Positions 1 through 12,400 of a stretch of 64,000 nucleotides of DNA are shown one piece after another. Below the pieces are notes generated by a model. That model saw only the letters and a list, made by a program, of their open reading frames with translations, was not told the origin of the DNA and made no database searches. Each line of letters starts with the position of its first letter. Position 1 is the stretch's first letter. The DNA is from Cinclus cinclus. Taxonomy: Eukaryota; Chordata; Aves; Passeriformes; Cinclidae. A program made the position numbers and the translations under genes. The stretch is taken from assembly GCF_963662255.1 (NCBI RefSeq), contig NC_085047.1, forward strand, positions 111,287,872 to 111,351,871, in the 5' to 3' direction.

Positions 1-3000
1 ATGTTTGCTCACACCTTGGGAGCAATTTGCAACTGACGGACACACAGCCCGCTAATGTGTCAAATAACAGCTAGATTTTAAAATCATTTGGCAACAGGTA
101 TACGGCATTGTTCTTTAATTCTGTGGATAAATAGATATATTTGTATCAGTTGTGGTTCTCCCCTAAATGCATGAAGATATATACGCTGCCAGTTAAGGTT
201 TGCAGGTACACGTGGAAAACACTCAGATTTCCCTCCCTCAGATTTTTAAAATCCTCACCCTGCACTAATAAGCAATAGATTTATAAGTCACTTCATCCTT
301 CTGCCATTGATTTGGATGAAGCAGCTTCAGAAATAAAAGTCCTCAATTCAGCAGAATGCTGAGGTGATCCAGGCCCTTGAGAACCACTGTTCCTTCAGTG
401 TCACCAGCCAAATGTTGAAAGATACCTTTGGAAAGAGCAGCTGGAATGCTCTGTGATAAATACAGCACTGGTAGCTTCCTAAGGACACCTGTCTCACCCA
501 ACACCACCCACCTGCAAAAGAGACCCAGTTTGGGCACAAAAACATAGCCTGGAAGAGTCTGTGCTTCACTGGGGTCAATGGAGAGACACAGACACTCAGC
601 AAGACTCAATACCTCTTATCTGGTGGGAGACACCAGGCTGAACAATTCTGCTCTGCCATCTGGTGAGACAAAAACTACTTCACAGGAAACAAGTATTTCA
701 GAAAATCAATTTGCTTTGTCCTTAATGAAATAGAAGTGCACAAAGCACATGCCTCAAAACCCTTCAATCACTACAGAGGGCTCTAACAAAAATTTAGCAT
801 GAAGGTACTCTAAGGGAGAATTTACAGCACAAACTTGGAAAACAACACCAAAGGAGAAATAGATCTGGTGACAAAAATAAACTGCAATAAGCTGCAACTC
901 ATCCTTTCCTTCTTCCCCCACACCTTTCATTTAATAGTCAGCAAGAAAGATAATAATAAAATATACTGAGAGCCATAAACAGAGATGGAAGTGATAAACT
1001 GGAATGTTAAGTAGAGTGAGTTATGCTGAAGATGAAAGCCAAGACAGAAAAGAATGCTACTGCTACCAGCCTTAAATGGAGCCTGAAACACTGCCATGAG
1101 GAACCCTCCTATGACAGCCTGCTTCTTTCTCAGAGTTCACATGCAAGTTAACACTTCCATAAAGCCTTACTTTTGGGGAATATATCCAATATACAAGAAA
1201 ATTACCATTCCCACTTCCATTGGGTTCTTAGTTTCAGGGTTTTTTTGCAGGTGGCAAAAGGGAAAAGAAATAAGTTTTGCATGAGATGTAATAAGACAAT
1301 CAAAAAGCTTATACCTCTTGGAAAAATAATGGCACACAAATTGGAATTTCAGAACTATCAGGAAAAAATATTTTTCCTTCTACTATTATGTAGTTACCCC
1401 TTTGCTCATTGTGAAAAGTCAAAAGATTAATTCTACCACCAAGATGCTGAGCTGTATAAGCAGGATTTCTAAACAAAGAATAAGTGAAGGTGTGTAACTA
1501 CTTAAACTTTCTGTTGATGCACCAAAGTTGAGGAAAGCATTGCTTTTGCTTTTGCAAACATTTACAAGGAGAAAGGTCCTTTGATGTGACAGCACTAGTG
1601 AGCTGACAATGTGGGTTTGAAATTATCTATAACCATGAATTTTAACATGGGCATAGGAAATGGGATTCCTAAATCCCATAATTAAATAGCTACAGAAAGC
1701 ATCTTAAAATAATACTCTAGAATAACAAAGAAAGAAAAAAACATCTACTCTTTAGATCACTTTACTGCTGTGACTTATTGTATCAACCTACTAAAAGCAC
1801 ACACTAGAGATTTGGCACAGAGCACCCAGATGGACTGAGGAGATGTTATCAATTTGTGCATTATTAGGACAGAGATGTCATACATTTCAGTGGCTGGTGT
1901 AAATAATGCTGAGAAAGACAGTGCTCTTCAGAAAAGGATATTAGATTTTTCTTATCAAGAAGATGCACCAAAGATAGTTTTAAACCACCATCCTCTTCAG
2001 TTTTGCCCTGATACTTCACCAATGCATGGGATTTTAGACTATGAAAGTCACTCCTCCATCCCGATCCCAGTTTGCAGAGCTTTTTATTTTCTTTATCATG
2101 CTTTGGAGAGTAAAGATTACTTACTAATACGTTTTTCTTTCCCATCAAGAAATTTATACCCCAAATATTTATGTGGAAGTTTAATGTACATGCAGAGTTT
2201 TTTTAACTCCTTTGTTTCAAACAACATTTATTAACAAGTTAATCTGATCATAACAAAGCAGAAGCATCTGCTGCTTTTACCTTAGAGAAAATGTTGAGAT
2301 TCTTCAGACTGTTTGATACTCTTTGCATAACACAGTTCTACAGGGACTAAATTATCACAGGTGTGCACCTAAATTGTCAGAAACTCCTCATATTAAAGGA
2401 CTTATACCAGCAAGCACAAGTCATGATTAAATAATAATGGCTAACATCTCCTTTTTTAAATTTATATTTATACTACATTTACTCATGTCTTGAACAACCA
2501 TGAATTGAACCATCAGCTCCTCAGCAAACTGAGTAACAGGAATAATTTGTCTTAAGAGATTCAAATATGAATTCTAGAGAGCCTTTTAATCACAAATGGC
2601 ATAGGAAGTTGCAGGCACCAAAGGTAATCTTGTGATCATTTCCACAGCTGCTCCTGCTACTGGACACTTACTGTAGCAGGAAAAGAGGATTTGCTTCCTG
2701 AAAGAAAAAGGTCAGCCCTAAAAAAATCATTATAGGTAGGAAACCAGGTAAAAAACTATTACCCAGCCACAATCCTGGGAAAAACTGAGCAGGTAGGTAT
2801 GGCCTGGCCTGACTTGAAAGTGATTTGAGAACTGGGATAACCATGTAGGAGGCCCTCTGACATCAGGCACTGCTACCTGAGGGACTGGAGATTCACCTTT
2901 CCAAAACAAGAACCCTTCAAACAGACTCACCCCAGAAGTGTGGACAGGTGAAAAGCTACACAGCTGATTTTAATAGAAATTTTAAAACATAATTAAAAAC

Positions 3001-6000
3001 ACTAGGGACCTACAATTAACAACTAAATTAACGCAGAATAATCAACATGTAGTGCTTCTAAACTTGTCATCCATTCTTTCTCTTCTCAATTTTTTCCTTC
3101 CTTATCTACAGCTGTTTCTATATCCTCCAGGGAAAGACTGCTTCTTTTTAAGTCCTTGTTAGCATCAACTTAGCATTGCAGTAAATAAAAATAAAAGAAA
3201 AATCCTAAACTCATTACTTAAGGACTTCACAAAGTTTATTTATTAAACAAAGTGTAATTGTTAATTATGCCTGTATGAATTTAGAGACATGTTTATAATG
3301 ACTACTGTAGTTTTCTGGTAGAAACAACTGTGCACTGTCTGCATTGCTTAATACAATGTGATTAAATTCTGTACTTTTCTGTGATTAAAAAAGTAAGTGA
3401 TAAAATGCTGATGGAGAAAGCAAATACTTTTTAACATGCTAGGTAAATTGGAAAAATGTTTGCATTGTTGGGTAACTAAATCCTACTATTTCAACATCCT
3501 ACAATTAAAAATGTAAATTTACAATGGATGGACAATACAAAAAGGTCTTCTGAAACCCCAGTTTTTGTGCTAACTCTCCCTTCACTCCATGGCAACTGAG
3601 TGGCCTTTGGGTACAGTAAACAAAGTCCTGGGTCATTTCGAGGTGACCACAAAATGAGACAGAAATTTCTAGTCCCATCCCATGCTTTTAATAAGTGACA
3701 GATCATTGCAGTCTAATTTACAAATGTAAATAATAAATACTTCTAGAGTACTACCTTTCAGAATGAAAAAATAGAGTCATTAAGTCCTGGAGAAAGTCTT
3801 TGCCACCTAATCTCAGATAGCAAAGCTGAATAAACACAGAGCTTCAGCCTTCAACTATTATCTGATCACATTGTCCAGCATCATTTTATAGCTGAATAGG
3901 GTCCAGCCAGTGCATTAGCTATATATACTGATTTTGTGGGAATCAGTCCAGCAACTTTCATTGTACCACTTTCTTCCTTCATAAACACAGATACACAAAG
4001 TAGGACCACCACTTCTTTTTGAAATATCAGTGGACACAAAACTTCAGGGCTCCTCATGAAAGGAGAGAAGAGGAGAGGAGAGGAGAGGAGAGGAGAGGAG
4101 AGGAGAGGAGAGGAGAGGAGAGGAGAGGAGAGGAGAGGAGAGGAGAGGAGAGGAGAGGAGAGGAGAGGAGAGGAGAGGAGAGGAGAGGAGAGGAGAGGAG
4201 AGGAGAGGAGAGGAGAGGAGAGGAGAGGAGAGGAGAGGAGAGGAGAGGAGAGGAGAGGAGAGGAGAGGAGAGGAGAGGAGAGGAGAGGAGAGGAGAGGAG
4301 TTAACAAACTTGGTCCACGCTGAATTGCAAACTCCCCAGGAATGAAATTGTTCTTCATTAACAATTAACCTGCCTGTTTCATGATTATTCAGTGTTGAAG
4401 CAAACTACAAGAAACGGAAAGAAAGGAAAAGTTTAAATCTCATTAAGATGACTCAACTCTTCAATTAACAGACTGGAAATTAAGTCCTATTAAATAGAGT
4501 TTAAAATAAATATTTCTCTGGCTCTGTACCCTCATAAAACAAACTTCCCAAGCAGTGTCAAGTGCATACATGATAAAGAATGTGACCGTCCTCCTCGTTA
4601 CCTGCAGTGCTGTGATACCACCTAAACTGTCACCTTTGAAGCAGCTGATGCTGTAACTTAGAAGCACCTTACACAAGGCTCTCTGTCAAATGAAGCACTT
4701 CCCACACTGATTTCTGAGGCCCAGCTTCACACCATTCTCATTTACCTTTCTGATACAGAAATCTGTAACACAGGCTGCCCTCAGCCCCTTTAGAAACTAA
4801 GGAAAATGGATGGGAATTTAGAAATGCAGCTCTGATGCAGGCTGAGGAGATAACTCTCTCCTCCAGCTCCTACAGAAAGAACCTACCGCAGCTGAAACCT
4901 CATCCAGCTGTCATGGGTACCTTGCTAACATTGGGTGAAATCCAGCCCTTGATTTCCTCCCTGTGTTCTGAGCTTATCTCTAATTTTTATTACAGTGTAC
5001 TGGGCTTTTTCTTTTTAACTGCCTACACTCACTCCTTAGGAAAGTAGAGGTTCAGGGCACAAAAGCTTTCCCTGGTATAAATTCACAAAGAATAAACCTG
5101 TCCCTAGAGCCCAGGATGTGTCAGGCTTGCTTGCTTCTTATCAGAATGAGCTAGTACCTAAAGGAGAGCTTCCAGTGCCTTGTTCCAGTGCATCTATTCA
5201 AGCTCAGCCCTTAAGAAGTGGAATCTGTAAGAACCCCTTGTCTAATATGAGATGTCGATTGTCCTTCAACAATTGTGTTGGGCAGTTTGGTGGGAGGTCT
5301 AAAATATCAGTTGTAGATTACTGTTAAAATTCAGACATTTCTGAAGACTAATGCTTATAACTCAATGTCAGAAGTGATGAACAGCAGTATGAAGAAGCTT
5401 TATCAAAATGGATTCCACATTTCTGCCTGACAAGGGTCTTTTCATTATTTACTAAACCCAGATATTTAATTTGCAACTCTTCCTGATATCAAGAAGTATA
5501 TTTACCTGAAAGCATCTAAAAATGACAGAACACAAGACCTGTTCCTGTTTTTAATGCAGTATGAAAGCACAGACAAAACATGATTTGAGGATTTCCCTCA
5601 AGGGAAAGAAGAAACCAGTAAGTATGCATTTAAATTGATTACCAGAAAATCTGGCCAAGAAAACCAAACTCAACAAAACATGAGTGTTCAGAGCACCACA
5701 GCTTGCTCTGAACTCTAGTCTTTAATACAATGCACTAAATAGTAGTTCTTCTCCCTTCTATTCCCATTAATACAGCTAGCAAAGCAATTTGTCTCAAAAA
5801 AGCTAAATGTGCTATGGAAAAATACCAAAGCCATGCCAACACTCCTTTTCCTTTTTAAAAATGACAATAAAATACATTCCAGGTGAGATTAATAGGAGTA
5901 GCAAATCAATTTTGTCTACTACTGATGCTGTCTACTTGATAAAGACAATTCATTGTATTCATGTTAGTGTGTTCCTTGAAACTAACACAATGTGCCTTCA

Positions 6001-6366
6001 TAAGATTATTGGTTTTGCCTCACATCTACACACAGGAAAAGCTAAAGCAAAAAAAAAAGTTAATCTCATTGAAAGTATAAGTATCAGTAACTGACTCTGG
6101 AAAGATTAATTCCATAGAATTCTGCCAAACTCCAGATGATTTACCCTGCCAGGTAAAATGAAGAGAAGTTGCTAAGCTTTATGCATTTCAGTTGATTATA
6201 AATATTCTATAAATAGGATAGCCTGTGTGTGTGTAGGGACAAAATCTACATGATGAAATTATTTATATTAGATAAATGACAAGTTCTGAAGATTTGTGTA
6301 TGCAGTAGATATTTGGCATTCATTTCCACCCATGCATGCAGGTCATACTATCTGCCCTTAAGTTAC
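1..6366 (-). other. EFHC2 intron 13 and beyond; no terminal exon found
   Basis: AT-rich sequence below exon 13 with the AGGAG array as the only striking element. I searched the minus strand for the expected C-terminal segments (a DYKSFF-like and NWRKNP-like part, a WLGMPSP-like part and a final DYW-like part) and found none. The terminal exon or exons are probably left of position 1. Confidence 0.7.
4057..4300. repeat. (AGGAG)n pentanucleotide microsatellite
   Basis: About 240 bp of nearly perfect AGGAG units, in intron 13. The plus strand is pure purine and the array is a mirror repeat. It creates open frames on both strands that are not coding. Confidence 0.97.
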
Positions 6367-6459
6367 CTGGTCAGTAAAATTTCTAGAAGATCATCAGGAA
6401 GTGGCAACTTAAAGGATTTGAAAATAGTCCTGCAGGTCTCATAGGGCAACAATCCACAC
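6367..6459 (-). CDS. EFHC2: EFHC2 exon 13 (residues 646-676, too short for ORF prediction)
   Basis: 93 bp, phase 2 to phase 2, acceptor ATGTGCAG and donor GTAACT. It encodes [19 protein letters not shown] followed by [11 protein letters not shown]. The human counterpart has SRLPLSDDLLESLLSR here, and the frame with exon 12 is exact. This is the last exon I could place; the mammalian protein continues for about 68 more residues. Confidence 0.88.
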
Positions 6460-9400
6460 CTGCACATCAGATAGAGAGGGGTAGAAATATACATTAGGTA
6501 TTTTTCAGATTTACTTCAAGTGAATGTTTCTGTACATAGCAAAAAGTTTTACGAAATTTTGCTATTACAAAGCTGAGATACTTGAAGTTCACATTGTAGC
6601 CTTTCTCATACTGAGATCCTCAGTGATTCTCTGTGATTCTTTATCTGTGACATCAGAGAACAAAAAGGGCAAATGAGTCACATAAAGAATCCAAATTCTT
6701 TCCTTTCCCCCCCTTATATCACTATTTCTCCTCTTTGATTTAAAATCCTGTGTTTTGCCCATGAAACTGGTATCTGATGTCACAGAATGTTCAGTACAGC
6801 ACCTACAATAAAAAGTCCACATACAAAATGTAAAATAGACAAAAAGGTTGTCTTCTTTCTGTCTATTGCCAAGTGCTGAGAGAGGGTTAACATTACACAT
6901 AATATTCTTTGGCCACAATATGTCATTTATTCAGCAACAAATACAAAGTAGGTGGGTTTACAAGAAGAGCTTCTCAAATAACGGCTTGGGATAATGAGAG
7001 CAAACTTACTTTTCTTGGTCGTTGTACAAAAATACTGCAATCAGTTGTTCAAAATTTTCAAAGGTATTTTTCTTTAGTTTTTCTTGAGCCACAGAAAGAA
7101 GAAGGTACAGGTCTGTTGGACTCTCATCTCTCTTGCCATAGCTACGCCCAAGAGTCATAATTTCGTGTTCTGAAAATCCTCCACCAGCGACACTGACTAC
7201 CCAGTTTCTGTTCACATAAACAATAGCCTACATTAGGTTTAAATAAATAAGCTAAAACCAATTAATAATAACTAATTTTGGTGGGGGATGTCCAAATTTC
7301 CACAGTAGCTGTCTATACATACAAAAAATACATCCTAACCACAACTGAAGTGTTTTACCAGAGATGCCATACAGAGAATTACACCAAATCACAAGATCCC
7401 CTGTCAAGAATGTAAGACAGGAGGCAGCAGCAAGAGCAGCTCACACTTGGATGCTGTAAGTGCAGAATCAGATCCCATGGAGGGACGAGCCTGAGATGTC
7501 CTCCTCCAAGCCTGTGGGTACTGCTCAGGCAAATCAGCCCAGCCCAAGGAAGAGGAAATTTTCCTGAGATCCATCTTATGGGTCAGTATCAGCTCCCTCA
7601 GCTGTTACAAAACCTCTTGTCAAATCTGGCTCTATGACCCCAAACATCTGCCTCTGGTACACTCACATTCAACCAGGCTTTTTTACAAGCAAACATCAGC
7701 ACAGGCCTATGTGTCTCAGTCAAAATTAGATTAATTATATATAATATTCTGGATAAACTGCACTAACAATAAACTTCACCGTAATTGCTGGTGCAATTAG
7801 TGCTGCACCTTGTGATACCCATGAGGACACTGAATCACTGTGATTAAACACCAATCCTTGAAAACAAATGGAAGAAATTAGTAGTGATGCACAAAGTTCT
7901 GACACAAGACCTAAACGGCTGCCTGGAGAATACTTGAATTGTTGAATTAATGTGATGAGGGAAGGGAACTTTTTAACATCCACATGTGAACTGAAAGCAC
8001 AGAAACTTAGGACCCTTCCAAACTTTTAGCAACGATTACGGTTCTTGACTTGTTTCCTCTCAGAGGCTTGTGTGGTCCTGTTCAAATGAAGGGATCACTT
8101 CAAGTAATATGATTGCACTTACACAACTATTAAAGAAAGGTTAAATACTGTAGAGTATCTACTTTGATTCAATTGCTTCTTTTTTAATATTAAATAAATG
8201 AGAATGATCTTTTATTTGCAGTGGCAGGAAATAAATATAAGGAAGTGACAAGCTGTTGACAGTAGCAAACTTTATTTGACATTACACAATGGACCAAGTC
8301 CTGGTCCATCTACTAATACCATTAATTATCTTGTCAGTATTATTTTTCCACTTGCTGGATATTATTATTGTTTATATTGCAGCAGCATTCAGAGATCCAG
8401 TCAAAGCTGGAGCCTCCTTCCTGCAGCCTGCAATAAACACCACTGCACACACAAAGAGGACAGTGCTGCCTGATAAGCCTGGCACTCCAGTGCTTGGGCT
8501 GGCACAGCTGGGGGCTGTAGGTGACATCAGCCATTTCCACAGAGTGGATTTCCATACATGGCACAGATTTTTCCAGTGTCAGGATTTTAAAAGTCTTTTC
8601 TCAGTCCAGTCAGTGACAATCAAATCACCAAAACCCGCAGATAAAATTATTTCACGTGGGAATTCAGGAATATTTTAGTGATTGTGAGGGACTAATAAGA
8701 CACAAGACTCACAAACAGAACGATATCTAAACTCTCCCTGATGAAAAAAAAAAAAAAACAAGCTTCAGTAATTGTTCCCACAGCTTAGCTATCTCTTGTT
8801 TTACTTTTTTTCTTTTTTTTTTTCTTTAGAAGAATAAGACAGATTGCAATCTAAATTTTTAGAGAAAGAAGTCATAATTAATTGAGAGCTGCTTCTCAAG
8901 CTGAATTGAAGATAGGCATCTTTGTTAGACCTACATAGTTCTTTGTCTCTAAACAGTCTGGCCAGTAGCCCATGAGAAAAAACAGACTGGAGAGACCTGT
9001 GTGATGCACAGGCATCTAAGTTTTAGTTATTTTTTATTTTTCTTTTAAACAAAGCTTCCAGTAGTTCTAATGATAGCTTAGGGGATACCTTCAGTATACA
9101 TCACGCATTTATTTCCTAGATGAAGTACTGAAGATTTGGGTTCTGAAAGCAGTGAAAGTAAACAGTATAATTACAATTTGCTTTTTTACATCGTACTTAA
9201 AGATGTGGTTTCATATGCAGATTATATAAAATTAAATAGGTAGAAAGGAAGAAATCTGAGCAGCCAAATTCATAGCACAGTAAAGCCTCAGTTGTATTTA
9301 AGATAAGAAAATAGGATTATCATTGAAGCTGTCATACAGATAATTGCCTGTACTAAAAATAATCATTTGTTGTTAGTTATAGTCATCAAATGTCATGGCA

Positions 9401-12400
9401 GATTAAAAATAAACAGAGATGTGGACTATAAGAAACTGAAAGAAAAAAAATATCGTATTCACATCAAAGTATCTTGGAATTTTCATAGATGTAAAGAAGT
9501 ACTCTTGTTTTTGTTATTAAAAATGCTCCTTTCATTATAAAATAAAATACATGGATAATAATAATGAAAGCCTTTCGATTACTGCATGTAATGCAAACTA
9601 TCAGAAACAAGACCTACTATCACTATAGAGCACAAATGTTCAAGGTTCCTTAGAGGGAAATTCTTTCTCTGGCAGTGTGAATATCCTCTATTAGACTGCA
9701 GGCCTTCCCCCATAGGAGGGATGGGGACCCTTAAAGGGTGTTGAGAATGGCCCAGGTGAGCTCTGAGGCCCTGAAAACTCTGATTATTTGGGTTCCCCAG
9801 ATTTTCTGCTCATGGAGAGGGCTCCTGCATTTTTTGTAGCTGAAACCAAGTCCCTCAATACCACATGAACAGACATATCTCTCTCCATGTCACAGAATAG
9901 CACCACCCTAAATTAAACAGTTGAGCTGTTCACAGCTGCACAGATTATGTCCATGATTAAATTTACACCCAACTGAGCCTCTTCTGGATAAAATAAAAAC
10001 CTTTCTCTGCCATTTAAAAGCACAATCATCCCTTCTAAAAGTTCCCTTCCCTAATTCTACCATACAAATGTTCCAAACCTTTGAGTTGCTCTTAGTGCAT
10101 GCACAAAGTTTTGCAGATAATTATTTCATAATTGAACTAAAACCTTTTTTAAAAAAATAGTTACCTTGTACATTAATTTTAAACCTTTTCAGGTGCCAGA
10201 AATTTTCTCCCATTAAACATGAACTTTCAATTTTCTCCCTTCTTATTCAAGTAATAACCTCTTCCCTCTTAATGCAATTAGCAATTCAAAATCTTGCTTC
10301 TGCTGAGTAAAATATCTGAGTTCAGAAATATTTTTACCAAAAGCTGCCAAAATCTGTGGCCTCTTTTTGTTTAAATCCTACCTTTAAATCACTTATTTTT
10401 CAGTTGTGAATACCAGCTAGTTTTAATTTCTCCCGACTTTTACTTTGAATTGCTGAAAGAACTTTCTGCTGATCTATTTATCTTCTGAGATATTTCAGAA
10501 GCTACTCCTGCCTTAGGTTAGCATTCTATAGAGATGACATTCCATGCAATGTTCATCTACTTACATGCCTTAGTTATTATGACAGCTTCTAAATAGACAG
10601 TGTACCACTTCTGTGAAAACCAAATGCTTCTAAGTTTTCTCCTCTGTTTCACATCATTAACCTTACCAGTACTGTGCCCAACACAGTTCATGCACTCAAG
10701 TATTCTGGCTGTGGCATAAACTGAAATCAGTTTGTATTTGAACATTATTTCCTCTTTGAACATTATTTCTTCTTTCCTCTTCATCTGCCCGTTGCCATAT
10801 CTGAATCATTGCCAGAATCCAGATTTCTGCTCCCTTTATCTATGCTTAAATTACTATCCAAGTATTAATTATTGTTCTCACTATTGTTTCCAATCTTTTT
10901 AAAACGTGCTTAGCACTGCCTTCTACAATTTCAACACACATTAGTTCTGTAAAGACTGTCTTCTTTCCAATGGTTGAAAACCCAAACATCATTTTCAGGA
11001 GGCAACTTGAACATTCTTACTTGAATTTCAAAACTACTGTTCGACTCTCAGGATGGACTTTTCTTTATTTTTCAGCACATATATTACTGCTGACTTGTGC
11101 CCTTCTTCACAACACTCTGTGTCAGCTCCATAAAAAGTAGACAGATTTCTGTTGTGCTTTTCAACTTACTTCAAACTATCACCTTTTTTTTCTGGACCAT
11201 GGATTTACTTTCTTTTTCATACATAATCTCCAAGTAAATGCAAAACAAATCTATGCCACTTGTCAGCTACTGGGCAGAAAGTATCAAAACCCTGTCATGC
11301 TTTATACATTTTTGGGGAATGTGCCTTTATTAAATATTAAAACCCCAAACCCACTGTCTTACCTGAAGGTGTCATACCCAATCACATTGGTATGCTCAGG
11401 GTCAGTAGTAGCAAATGTCTTTCTGATTTCTTTGGCACGAGATTCAGTCATACTCTTCAGTTTGTTGAGGACAACACAAAAATCAGCCATGGGGAACTTA
11501 AAAGAGGAAAGTAAGCTATAGATTACAAAGACCTGAAGGATGGGATGCCATCCAGAGGGACCTGTCTGGAGAAATGGGCCCACTGGAATATCAGTAAGAC
11601 TATCAAGAATATAAAGAATTTAACAGAAATCATCAGACCATGCATTCTCAGAAAGTTTAGCACAGCTACAGAAAAGAATATCCACTGTTGCTTGAAACTT
11701 TGCATTTTTAAAGCAGAAGTCGAAACATTTAAAGTACAGTTCTAATAACTTGGTCCTCATTTTATACTGGTAGACCTCACTGAATTCTCAGGTCATATGT
11801 TTCACCATGTTAAAGCTAATTTTTCACCATTGGCTCCAGTGAAATGTTCCAACAAATAGTCTCATTCATTTTGGGCTACATTGTCTTACATACTCAGAAA
11901 TAGCACACTGGAAATTTTTTAGGAACCAATTTTGGCTGTTGTGTATAAAAATGTTTAAATGTTTATTTCTTCCTAAATAGACCATTAAAATAAATTTGAA
12001 CTCAGATTAAAGAGAACTGAAGCACTAAGGCTTTCAATCTATATTCAGATTGTTGTGTTAGTGCTTGACCAAAGATTTATTCTCTATACTAATTTTTAAT
12101 ATAAAACATAAAAGTATTTAGTCATTCAATTGGGGGTGACTTCAAGTATGATTATCTACTATGTCTTTATATCTTTCATGCTCTATCTAGCTTAAAAACA
12201 CAATGAACTTCCTGAAAATATTTTTCTCCCATTTCTCCCAATAGCAATTATTTGAAATTTTGTATGACTGGTATTAAGGACCAGGACATAAAAATTGAGC
12301 CTCAGTCCTAGCTGTGCTGAAGTGTGTCTACATCTTTGTATCACTTCAAAGTGATCTAGAAAAGGGTATTTAAAATCCCTATGGCACTGCCAGAGCAGTG

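Noticed and set aside
343..609. Open minus-strand frames at the left edge as a possible terminal EFHC2 exon
   Set aside because: None of the frames carries the expected C-terminal motifs and no phase-2 acceptor with a matching continuation was seen.
4019..4364. Open frames of about 100 codons on both strands
   Set aside because: Translation of the AGGAG microsatellite (ERRGE and LLSSP repeats).
4835..5047. Plus-strand peptide with YRKNLPQLKP, resembling the WRKNPVPELQP segment of the human EFHC2 C-terminus
   Set aside because: It is on the strand opposite to EFHC2 and the surrounding residues do not match, so the similarity is chance.
8289..8678. 129-codon plus-strand frame starting with a hydrophobic stretch
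   Set aside because: No family resemblance, and it lies in intron 11 opposite to the gene. The leading hydrophobic part comes from AT-rich sequence.
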